Both the position numbers and the translations under genes were made by a program. This document shows, one piece after another, positions 1 to 6,900 of a DNA stretch of 8,404 bases. How positions within the stretch are numbered: the first letter of the stretch is position 1; every line of letters begins with the position of its first letter. The stretch comes from CAYOLL01 sp964404765 [NCBI: uncultured Gemmatimonadota bacterium] (lineage in GTDB: Bacteria; 4572-55): NCBI GenBank assembly GCA_964404765.1, contig CAYOLL010000229.1:1-8404 (forward strand). Reading direction: 5' to 3'. The notes beneath the pieces were generated by a model. The model did no database searches and was not told the origin of the DNA. It saw nothing but the letters and a program-made list of their open reading frames with translations.

Positions 1-2
1 CT

Positions 3-701
3 CAGGAAATCTTGAACGCCGTGTATTCCGGCCCCTTTGTGACGCTCGGCAAGGCGGAGTTTAGCAACAGCCAGAATTCCAATAGCCAAAAATGGAGCGC
101 GTATATATCAGGTAGTGTTAATCGGCAGGATTTTTTTGAATGCGCTCTTGATTGGGTCAGCAAAGATAAGATTGACGATTATATGAGTCGTCATCGTAGA
201 GATGACAATATCAGCGAATTAAAGCTGTATTTCAATGCTGTCATTGATTGGGTTTCAACCGTATTTATAGCCGTAGAAAGCGAAATGCGGGGATTGGAAT
301 GGGGGCGATTGTATGAAGAATATCATGGTAAGCCTTATAACCCGACCACCGTTTCAGAACAAGTAAAAACACTTTACGGCGATCCGTATGTCAAAAATCG
401 TAAGGGTATTTTTGAGTACATTCTTGGCGGTTCAAGTGATACCAAATTATTAGATGTCCGCGTTTTTGATGAAGCGACTAAGAAAAGCGTTTATTCAACA
501 CAAACCGCGACAGCTCAAGCCAAAAGTGAATCAAACTGTCCGCTTTGCGCTATTGGACATGACGCGAACAAGAATAAAATCTGGAAACTGACCGAAATGG
601 ACGCCGACCATGTAACCGCATGGAGCAAAGGTGGCGCAACAGATATTAAAAACTGTCAAATGTTGTGTAAGACCCATAATCGGGCAAAAGGAAATCGCTA
701 A
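3..701 (+). CDS. DUF262 (GmrSD-type) protein with C-terminal HNH nuclease domain, 5' partial
   Basis: Seen: the frame is open to the window edge. Codons at 3-11 read Q-E-I and run into LNAVYSGPF, so the TTG at 12 is not the true start and the N-terminus lies upstream. Counting from that TTG as residue 1, the C-terminal HNH domain has a CPLC pair (C176, C179), DADH (D199, H200), N214 and CKTHN (C219, H222, N223), so the nuclease and zinc ligands look complete. Known: DUF262/COG1479 proteins include the GmrSD type IV restriction enzymes. A subgroup carries a 'QEIRNAVY.GP' region, a helical middle with 'WISKGNIEDYM'-like text and a C-terminal HNH, and the text here (ALDWVSKDKIDDYM, MRGLEWGRLYEEY) matches. 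Inference: a DNA-targeting defence nuclease whose N-terminal NTP-binding DUF262 half is outside the window. Hand counts of three 60-base blocks give 37-47% GC, against 50-63% in truA, which hints at transfer. Sure of the HNH, fairly sure of the family, unsure of the role. Confidence 0.85.
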   Translation, partial: QEILNAVYSGPFVTLGKAEFSNSQNSNSQKWSAYISGSVNRQDFFECALDWVSKDKIDDYMSRHRRDDNISELKLYFNAVIDWVSTVFIAVESEMRGLEWGRLYEEYHGKPYNPTTVSEQVKTLYGDPYVKNRKGIFEYILGGSSDTKLLDVRVFDEATKKSVYSTQTATAQAKSESNCPLCAIGHDANKNKIWKLTEMDADHVTAWSKGGATDIKNCQMLCKTHNRAKGNR

Positions 702-763
702 AGGCAAAAAGCGGGCCCCTATTAATTAACCCACATTAAACCGGCAAACCGAAGAGAAACCGA

Positions 764-1546
764 ATGGCGCGCTTCAAACTTTATATAGAATATGATGGCA
801 CCGGCTATAGCGGCTGGCAAATCCAAAGAGATGGCACCAAAACGATTCAGGAAGAACTGCAACGAGCTGCCCATACGGCTTTTGATACGGCGCACTTTGA
901 ATTACAGGGCTCCGGCCGCACTGACGCCGGCGTTCATGCGCTGGGTCAGGTAGCGCATTTGGATTTCAAAACCAGTCTGCCGCCGTCAGCAATCTGCTAT
1001 CGACTCAATGACGAGCTGCCCGCAGCCATCCATATTTTAAAAGCCGAGCTTGCGGACTCCCGCTTCCACGCCCGGCACGATGCGCGTTCACGCAGCTATC
1101 TCTACCAGATTTCTCGCCGGCGGACGGCCTTTGGCAAGCGCTTCGTCTGGTGGATTAAGGACTTGCTGGATTTTGAGAAAATGCGTGAAGCTGCGGCGCT
1201 ATTCACAGGCATGCAGGATTTGCGATCATTTGTGGAAAAAACCGCCCGTGAGGAATCTACCAAAGTTTTTATCGAAGACCTGGAGCTTTGGCAGGATGGC
1301 GACCTGATCTTGCTGCGCGTGACCGGATCTCATTTTATTTGGCGATTAGTGCGGCGCGTGGTGGGCGTCCTGGCCGAAGTTGGGCGTGGCCAAATGCCTT
1401 TGAGCAAAGTGCGTCACTATCTGGAACATGAATCCGACGAACCTGCCCGCTTGACAGCTCCGGCTTCCGGCTTATTTCTGGAACGGGTGTACTATAAAGG
1501 CGAAGAGCGTTTGGGACGGCCAAAACCTTTAGTTAATATTGGATAA
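764..1546 (+). CDS. truA: tRNA pseudouridine synthase A
   Basis: Converts uridines 38-40 in the anticodon arm of many tRNAs to pseudouridine in the cytoplasm. At 260 residues the length is normal for TruA. Seen: the opening YIEYDGTGYSGWQIQ (residues 7-21), the catalytic motif GSGRTDAGVHALGQVAH with the nucleophile Asp54, the RFHARHDARSRSYLY segment that follows the first domain, and the C-terminal SHFIWRLVRRVVGVLAEVGRG block that binds tRNA in the second domain. The ATG at 764 fits because the family motif begins within seven residues of it. The upstream ribosome-binding site is only a weak purine stretch (GAAGAGAAA, 751-759). It starts 62 bases after the HNH gene, and that gap holds no gene or clear terminator. 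Nothing is truncated or odd. The function is secure from the conserved motifs; only the promoter is unidentified. Confidence 0.97.
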   Translation: MARFKLYIEYDGTGYSGWQIQRDGTKTIQEELQRAAHTAFDTAHFELQGSGRTDAGVHALGQVAHLDFKTSLPPSAICYRLNDELPAAIHILKAELADSRFHARHDARSRSYLYQISRRRTAFGKRFVWWIKDLLDFEKMREAAALFTGMQDLRSFVEKTAREESTKVFIEDLELWQDGDLILLRVTGSHFIWRLVRRVVGVLAEVGRGQMPLSKVRHYLEHESDEPARLTAPASGLFLERVYYKGEERLGRPKPLVNIG

Positions 1547-1633
1547 GCCTGTTTCTATCGGCCGTTCCGGAGAAAGAAAATGCCCATTCTCTGCGAGAAA
1601 ATGGGTATTCAAGAAAAACAGGCACATTTTTTT
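1547..1633 (+). terminator. Nested hairpins followed by a T-run after truA: probable terminator or structured leader
   Basis: Seen: an inner hairpin pairs 1579-1588 with 1600-1609 (ten pairs including one G-T). After one C/A mismatch it continues with TCT/AGA (1590-1592 with 1596-1598) around a GCG loop. An outer inverted repeat, GCCTGTTT (1547-1554) with AAACAGGC (1616-1623), encloses it and begins directly after the truA stop codon. Seven T residues at 1627-1633 follow three bases after the outer arm. Inference: this would end truA transcription before the macrodomain gene, or act as a folded leader of that gene. The outer stem encloses about 60 bases, which is large for a classic intrinsic terminator, and the inner hairpin lacks an immediate T-run, so the call is moderate. 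Confidence 0.45.
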
Positions 1634-1661
1634 GTGAAACACGCTTGCAGGAGACTAAAAA

Positions 1662-2189
1662 ATGAAAGAACACATGCATGTCATTTACGGTGACATCACC
1701 AAAATTGCGGTTGATATCATTGTCAACGCGGCGAATAACGCGCTATTGGGCGGTGGCGGCGTAGACGGCGCTATTCACCGGGCGGCAGGGCCGGATCTAT
1801 TGGAAGAATGCCGTACACTTAACGGCTGTCAAACCGGCGACGCTAAGTTGACAAAGGCTTATCGCCTGCCGGCTAAATATGTGATCCATACGGTTGGGCC
1901 GGTCTGGCGCGACGGTCAGCACGAAGAACCGGCGCAATTGGCGTCCTGCTACCGCCGGTGTCTGGAATTGGCGGTGGCGCAGGGTGTCAAAAGCCTTTCA
2001 TTTCCGGCCATTAGCTGCGGTATTTTCGGCTATCCGGCTGATAGAGCGGCGGAGGTGGCTTTTTGCGAGACCAACACGTTTCTCCTTCAACAACCCGACG
2101 GTATCGTTGATAAAGTTAATTTTGTCTGCTTCAACAATGAGGTTTACTCAACGTTCATGCGTAAATTTGCCACGATGGAGTTCAATTAA
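1662..2189 (+). CDS. Macrodomain protein, ADP-ribose / O-acetyl-ADP-ribose hydrolase type
   Basis: A stand-alone 175-residue macrodomain, the usual size for the YmdB/MacroD-like class that removes the acetyl group from O-acetyl-ADP-ribose or releases ADP-ribose from protein acidic residues. Seen: [35 protein letters not shown] at the N-terminus, giving D11 for adenine binding, N25 and the catalytic-loop D35 preceded by four glycines. Later come [23 protein letters not shown] (residues 58-80) and [12 protein letters not shown] (114-125), the diphosphate loop. All key residues of the hydrolase class are present, so it should be active. The ATG at 1662 has an AGGAG at 1649-1653 with eight bases between, which favours it over the in-frame ATG at 1674. 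The stop is two bases before the thioesterase start, so the two are almost certainly co-transcribed. The exact substrate (free metabolite, protein or nucleic acid ADP-ribose) cannot be told from the sequence. Confidence 0.95.
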   Translation: MKEHMHVIYGDITKIAVDIIVNAANNALLGGGGVDGAIHRAAGPDLLEECRTLNGCQTGDAKLTKAYRLPAKYVIHTVGPVWRDGQHEEPAQLASCYRRCLELAVAQGVKSLSFPAISCGIFGYPADRAAEVAFCETNTFLLQQPDGIVDKVNFVCFNNEVYSTFMRKFATMEFN

Positions 2190-2191
2190 CA

Positions 2192-2635
2192 ATGCCTTAT
2201 GAATTTAAAACCCGCCGCATGGTTGAGTTTGTGGAAACCGATACCGCCGGCATCATGCACTTTTCCAACTACTTTCGCTATATGGAGATGACCGAGTCGG
2301 CCTTTGTGCGAGAATTGGGTCATGCGATTTATTTTTTGGACCTCGACCATTGGCGGGGCATGCCGCGGGTGCAGGCTAATTGCGATTATTATCATCCGCT
2401 GCGCTTTGGCGACGAAGTGGAGATTCATCTGATCGTGCGGGAGAAGCGCGATAAAGCCATCACTTATGAGTTTATCTTTCATAAGTTGAACGCGCCGACC
2501 GTCCAAAATGTGGCCAAAGGCCGCCTGACGGTTGTCAACGTCGTGTATGATCCTGCCAGCCGCAAGCTCAAAGCCGCGCCCCTGCCGCCGGAATTCAGCC
2601 GGCATATCGAAGTTGCGCCCGCCGATCCGGTCTGA
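2192..2635 (+). CDS. Acyl-CoA thioesterase, 4-hydroxybenzoyl-CoA thioesterase (hotdog) family
   Basis: A 147-residue single hotdog domain that hydrolyses an acyl-CoA to the free acid and CoA; substrate unknown. Seen: VEFVETDTAGIMHFSNYFRYME (residues 11-32), the family's active-site loop and long helix. Asp17 is at the position of the catalytic Asp of 4-hydroxybenzoyl-CoA thioesterase and YbgC. A second conserved strand, VQANCDYYHPLRFGDEVEIHL, follows. The length is normal for the family, so this copy is intact. The start follows the macrodomain stop by two bases, and a GGAG at 2177-2180 inside that gene's last codons supplies a ribosome-binding site, implying translational coupling. Oddity: the last 41 codons plus stop recur 1186 bases downstream at 3699-3821. 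The family also contains YbgC (Tol-Pal cluster) and FadM, but no tol-pal or beta-oxidation gene is visible here, so I give no symbol. Confidence 0.93.
   Translation: MPYEFKTRRMVEFVETDTAGIMHFSNYFRYMEMTESAFVRELGHAIYFLDLDHWRGMPRVQANCDYYHPLRFGDEVEIHLIVREKRDKAITYEFIFHKLNAPTVQNVAKGRLTVVNVVYDPASRKLKAAPLPPEFSRHIEVAPADPV
2513..2635 (+). repeat. Direct repeat copy A: 3' end of the intact thioesterase gene
   Basis: These 123 bases match 3699-3821 at a constant offset of 1186 without a gap and with eight substitutions (93.5% identity). They encode the last 40 residues of the thioesterase plus its stop. Five of the eight differences fall at third codon positions, and the protein differs only at Y/F, A/V and P/S. 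Similarity falls off sharply after the stop codon, apart from a shared CAAGAAAAA about a dozen bases further on in both copies. This copy belongs to a full-length gene. Confidence 0.97.
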
Positions 2636-2721
2636 CTATTCCTTCGGCAAGAAAAAGCTGCAACGAATCGTGGCGTTGCGACTAAATCAAAATCAATCCG
2701 AACGATGTCAAATCAGTACAA

Positions 2722-3714
2722 ATGAACGATGACCTTGCCAAATCGCTTTTATCCGGTCGTTGCATGACGTTGGTCGATGTGGGCGCAAAGGGCGGAACTT
2801 TTGAAATAACACGCCTGGCGTCTCTAACCGCCTGTTACGGATTTGAGCCGAATCCAGCCGAATACCGCAAGTTAAAAAGCGCGAATTTACCCCATTACGC
2901 TCAAATCAAATATTTTCCGTATGCTTTGGGCGCTTGTTCAGGCAGGAAAAATATCAACATCATGCGGAATGCGAGTCTAAGTTCGTTTCGCCAACCGGAT
3001 TGGGCATCGTATGACCGCCGTTTCGGCATGTCAAAACAATACAAGACGTTACGCGCCGGATTGGAGATTGTCGCCACAGAAGAAGTTGACGTCAAAACGC
3101 TGGATGAATTTGCCAACGAAGCCGGCATCGGGAGCATCGATTTTTTAAAGATTGACGCGCAAGGCACAGAGTATGAGGTTCTTAAAGGCGCTGAAAATTT
3201 GCTGGATGCCCATCGCATCGGGCTCATCAAATTGGAAGTCAACTTTGTCCCGGTGTACGAAGGCCAAAAATTGTTCGGCGAACTTGACCTATTCTTGAAA
3301 CAACATGGATTTGATCTGGTGGATATTGTTTTTTACGAAGATGCGGCGTATCAGGCCGAATTAAGCCCGGAAATTTCCAGCAAGCGGCAATTGAATGGAC
3401 TTTACGAAAGTTTTCGTTATTCGGCAGGCGGAGACGCTATTTATTGCATCAACTTGGAAGGCGTGGCTGAAAACGAGCGGGCGTCGCGCGCCCGGGTTGC
3501 CGGTTTGATCTTAACCGAAATGGGCTACCTCAGTTTCTCAGACGATGTTTTGAGTCGTTATGCGGTAATTGCCGATGAGACCGTCGCCCAAATTTTGCAG
3601 GTTCATGGGCAAAAACCAATATGGGCACGTTTGAAGTCTTGGCTAAAAAATTGGCTGCCGCCTATGGCAAGGTGGTATCTCCAAAAATTGCGGATGCAGC
3701 CAAAGGCCGCCTGA
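2722..3714 (+). CDS. FkbM-family SAM-dependent methyltransferase
   Basis: A 330-residue class I methyltransferase; FkbM enzymes usually O-methylate sugars or hydroxyl groups of polysaccharides, glycolipids or natural products. Seen: SAM-binding motif I LVDVGAKGGTFE (residues 17-28), FEPNP (41-45) whose acidic residue would hold the ribose, then VDVKTLDEF (122-130) and the family hallmark FLKIDAQGTEYEVLKGAENLL beginning near 141. Residues from about 200 on are less conserved and end in a basic, Trp-rich helical tail. The ATG at 2722 is chosen because motif I begins 17 residues later, but no ribosome-binding site precedes it. Oddity: the last five codons and the stop lie in repeat copy B (from 3699), read in another frame than the thioesterase, so the native C-terminus may have been cut and replaced. 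No glycan cluster surrounds it. The gene looks inserted between the thioesterase and the next gene. The substrate is unknown. Confidence 0.92.
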   Translation: MNDDLAKSLLSGRCMTLVDVGAKGGTFEITRLASLTACYGFEPNPAEYRKLKSANLPHYAQIKYFPYALGACSGRKNINIMRNASLSSFRQPDWASYDRRFGMSKQYKTLRAGLEIVATEEVDVKTLDEFANEAGIGSIDFLKIDAQGTEYEVLKGAENLLDAHRIGLIKLEVNFVPVYEGQKLFGELDLFLKQHGFDLVDIVFYEDAAYQAELSPEISSKRQLNGLYESFRYSAGGDAIYCINLEGVAENERASRARVAGLILTEMGYLSFSDDVLSRYAVIADETVAQILQVHGQKPIWARLKSWLKNWLPPMARWYLQKLRMQPKAA

Positions 3715-3821
3715 CCGTTGTCAATGTCGTGTTCGATCCTGCCAGCCGCAAGCTCAAAGCCGTGTCCCTGCCGCCGGAATTCAGCCGGCATATCGAAGTT
3801 GCCCCCGCCGACCCGGTCTGA
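3699..3821 (+). repeat. Direct repeat copy B: duplicated thioesterase 3' end
   Basis: Second copy of 2513-2635, gap-free, 8 mismatches in 123 bases. Its left boundary lies inside the FkbM gene: bases before 3699 show no convincing match to the thioesterase, so the junction is at or just before 3699. Its right boundary is the preserved TGA at 3819-3821. Together with copy A it brackets the FkbM gene, and the repeat-to-repeat period is 1186 bp. Confidence 0.97.
3699..3821 (+). pseudogene. Thioesterase C-terminal fragment (remnant)
   Basis: Read in the thioesterase frame this segment encodes AKGRLTVVNVVFDPASRKLK and the remainder of the thioesterase C-terminus ending APADPV, followed by the original stop. 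It lacks the active-site loop and about the first 107 residues, so it cannot be a functional enzyme. An in-frame ATG at 3621 would give a 66-residue product whose first 26 residues come from an alternative frame of the FkbM gene; I see no ribosome-binding site and treat it as a relic. The frame has stayed open and the stop preserved despite eight substitutions, which suggests the donor was a functional homologue or that the duplication is not very old. Confidence 0.85.
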
Positions 3822-3843
3822 GCTTGTCCAATCAAGAAAAAAG

Positions 3844-3872
3844 TTGCCCTTTTGGATTGAGTGCGTTATAAT
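3844..3872 (+). promoter_or_regulatory. Sigma-70-like promoter for the TPR-WD40-TonB gene
   Basis: Seen: a perfect -10 box TATAAT at 3867-3872, preceded at exactly 17 bases by TTGCCC (3844-3849), which matches the TTGACA -35 consensus at four of six positions. Transcription would start near 3879, leaving a leader of roughly 87 bases before the ATG at 3966. The promoter begins 22 bases after repeat copy B ends, so the inserted FkbM segment leaves it intact. It implies the large gene is transcribed independently of the macrodomain/thioesterase/FkbM genes. No clear operator is visible; the leader contains only a short direct repeat, CTGTAT twice. Confidence 0.6.
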
Positions 3873-3965
3873 CAAAAGTGTTGAGATAAATTAACGGTAG
3901 AGGCACGATTGTAAACTTTAGCCTGTATCTGTATCAGGTCATCGGGTTACTCGTAAAGGTACAAT

Positions 3966-6900
3966 ATGAGCGAATCGAAAGAACAAATCTCGCAAGCTAT
4001 TCAGCAATATCGCGAGGCGTTGAAGAAAGACCCAAACGACGCCAAAACCCACCATCTGCTGGCCACGATGTTGTACAAAAACAACATCGAACTGCCGGAA
4101 GCCAAAAAGCACTTCCAGCAAGCGGTTAAGCTAAAGCCGGACTTTATCGAAGCGCATTACGGGCTGGCCACGCTGCTGTCCACTCGTTTAAAAGAATACG
4201 AGCCGGCCCGGCTGCATTTTGAAAAAGTGCTGGATTTGAATCCGAACGCGGCCGCGGCGCAGTTTGGCTTTGCCCAATTGCTGGCCGAACAATTTAAAGA
4301 ATACGAGCTGGCCCGCATTCATTTCCAAAAAGCCATTAATCTCAATCCAAACCTGTTTCAGGCCCATTATCAAATCGCCCGCCTGTACTACGATTTTTTG
4401 GATGATACGGAAAAGGCCAAAGAGCATTTTTTACAAGTCATCAAGATCAACCCCAAATATAGTCGGGCCTTATCCGATCTGGGCTATTTGCATGAAAAGA
4501 AACTAAAGAACTACGAAGAAGCCCAAAAGTATTATCAAAACGCGCTCAAAGCCGATCCGAACGAAAGCGTGGCGGCTTATAATCTGGCCCAGCTTTATCA
4601 TCTCCAATTACAGGATTTGCAAAAAGCCCGCGCCATGTATCTGCGCACTATTGAGATTGATCCAAAATTTAGTGATGCTTTTCTGGGCTTGGCATTGACG
4701 CAGCATAGCCTGAAAGACGTAGATCTGGCGCGTAAAAACTATCTCAAAGCTTGCGAGCTGAACGCCGACCTGCGCACCCCGCAAAACGATCAGTTGTTTA
4801 CCGCCAAATCGGCACCGGTCAAACCCGCGGCAACGCCGGCCAAAGACGCGCCGGTCAAAGCAACCGCGCCCGCTGCAACGCCGGAGCCTGCGGAAAAAAT
4901 ACCCGACGGCTTGACCAATCTGAAAGAAGTTTTTTCCTTCATCGGGCACATGGATCGGCTGACCGGAGTAACTTTTTCACCGGACGGCAAATTAGTGGCC
5001 AGCAGTTCGATTGATAAGACGATCCATTTGTGGGATGTCAGCCGCGGACGCAAGAGCCGCATTCTGAATGAAAATTCGGACATTTTTGCCATCGGCTTCT
5101 CGAAAGGCGGTCAAAAGCTCTATTGCGCTATCGGCAATGCCGCCAATCCGGAAAATCCCAGCGGCGCCATCACCGTCTGGAGTCTGACCAAAGGCGACAC
5201 CATCGCGGTCTATGAACGTGGGCTGGATATTCCACACTGTCTGGCCATGTCAAGCGATGGAAATGCTCTTGTGGCCGGTTACCGCAGCGGCGCGGTAAAG
5301 TTGTGGGATTTGAATAGCGACAGAAAGCTGCATACACTCAACGGCCATACAGGCCCGGTTCAGTGCGTGGCCTATTCGTCCGGCAATCGTCTGGTCGCCA
5401 GCGGCAGTGCGGATAAAACCGTACGAATCTGGGACACGCTGCATGGCAAGCAAGTGCTCGAACTGTCCGGACATTTGGACGCCGTGGATTGCCTGGCGTT
5501 TTCACCCGATGGCCAATTGATCGCCAGCGGCTCTTTTGATCGGACGATTCGCTGCTGGGAAGTCCTGACCGGCAAAAATGTGCTGACCATTACCAATTTG
5601 GGCAAGCCTGTGCGCGGCCTGACTTTCTCGCGCGAGGGACATTTGTTGATCGGCGCGCTGGGTTTTAGCGGGCGCTCCGGTGATGAAGTGCCGGCGGTCA
5701 AGATATTTGAAACGGCTACCGGAAACCCGATGGCCGAGCTGTCGGAATTTATGGGGGATGTGATTAGCCTGTGCCTGTCGCCGGACGGCAAACAAATCGC
5801 CGGCGCTTGCTCGGATAAGGCTGTCCGGCTGTGGTCGTTTAACTACGAACCGCTGGACGAAAAAACACTGACCCAAACCACCCGCACCCGCGCCGACAAT
5901 TTAAATAACGATTTTCAAAAGACGTTTCAGGATTACATTATTACCGATGAGGGCTGCAAAAAAGAAGTCAGCGGTTTGCTGAATCAAGCCCGTGCCCTCA
6001 TGCTCAAGGATAAGTATGAAGACTTTGTCAACAGTATCTTGTTGACGCAGGCCGCCTGGCTGTCCATGCGCTATTTCATGACCGATTTACGCTCGCTGAA
6101 AGAGTTCCATGAATTTCAGGAGGCGCCGGTTGCCCATACTTTTTTGCCGGATAGTGAACGGATCGCCTGCTGGTCGCAGAATAAAGACAAGCGCGGTGAG
6201 TTGACCCTTTATGATCTGCGAACCAGGCAGCAGAGCCAAAAGTTTTTGCTTAAAAATGTTAGTAAAGAATCGTTTCATCCCGGTGGCTTCAGCTTTTCCG
6301 CCGGCTCCAAATTTCTGGCTTATGTTTACGATAAGGCAACGGTAAAGTTGCTGAATGTTGAAGATGGTAAAGAAACTGCGACGATCAAATTAAAATGCGA
6401 CAGCATCCAGGACCTTGTTCTGTCGCCGGACGGGCGCTGGCTGGCCGCCAGTCACATCACCACCGGCCGGGACAAGGAACAGGTTATGGTCGTCCAGTTG
6501 ATCGAGATCGCGTCCGGTCAGGCTGCCGACTTATTTTATGGCCGGTCGCAACCCATCACCTGTCTGGCTTTTTCTAAAGATGGCGAATATGTGGTGGGCG
6601 GCTCAACCGATGAAACCGTTTCTTTATGGGACGTGGCTTCCAAGACCAATCGTTGGAAAATTAAAGTTCACGAGGGCACCAAAGGTGTCATCAAACTGCT
6701 TTTTATGCCGGGCGGAAAAATGCTGGCCAGCATGGCCAACAAACCGGAGCGCGGCGATATTCTCTTGTTAGATCCAGGCGGGCCGCGCGTTGTGCGCACC
6801 TTGCTGGAACATCAGGAGCCGCTGCTGGATTTGGTTTTTTCGGCAGACGGCAAACTGATGGGCTATGCTTACGGTAACGCCGAAGGGCGGGGAATCTGCA

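Noticed and set aside
12-14. TTG as the start codon of the HNH protein
   Set aside because: The frame is open upstream to the edge, and the preceding codons Q-E-I complete a conserved family motif, so the gene starts outside the window.
702-763. GGGCCC and TTAATTAA palindromes between the HNH gene and truA as an attachment site or terminator
   Set aside because: Each is a short self-complementary word with no loop, T-run or matching repeat elsewhere in the window.
2186-2605. Minus-strand open frame with a relative at 3603-3875 on the same strand (shared MPAEFRRQG.GFELAAGRI text), looking like a small gene family
   Set aside because: Both are antisense shadows of the duplicated thioesterase 3' end; the similarity is explained by the DNA repeat, and no ribosome-binding site or known family supports them.
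2636-2721. A promoter or continued repeat between the thioesterase and FkbM
   Set aside because: No -35/-10 pair at proper spacing is visible. Beyond a shared CAAGAAAAA and ATCAAAA the sequence does not align convincingly with the region after copy B.
3621-3821. A 66-residue protein made of an FkbM alternative frame plus the thioesterase tail
   Set aside because: Its first part overlaps a well-supported methyltransferase in another frame, it lacks the catalytic loop and there is no ribosome-binding site; treated as a remnant.
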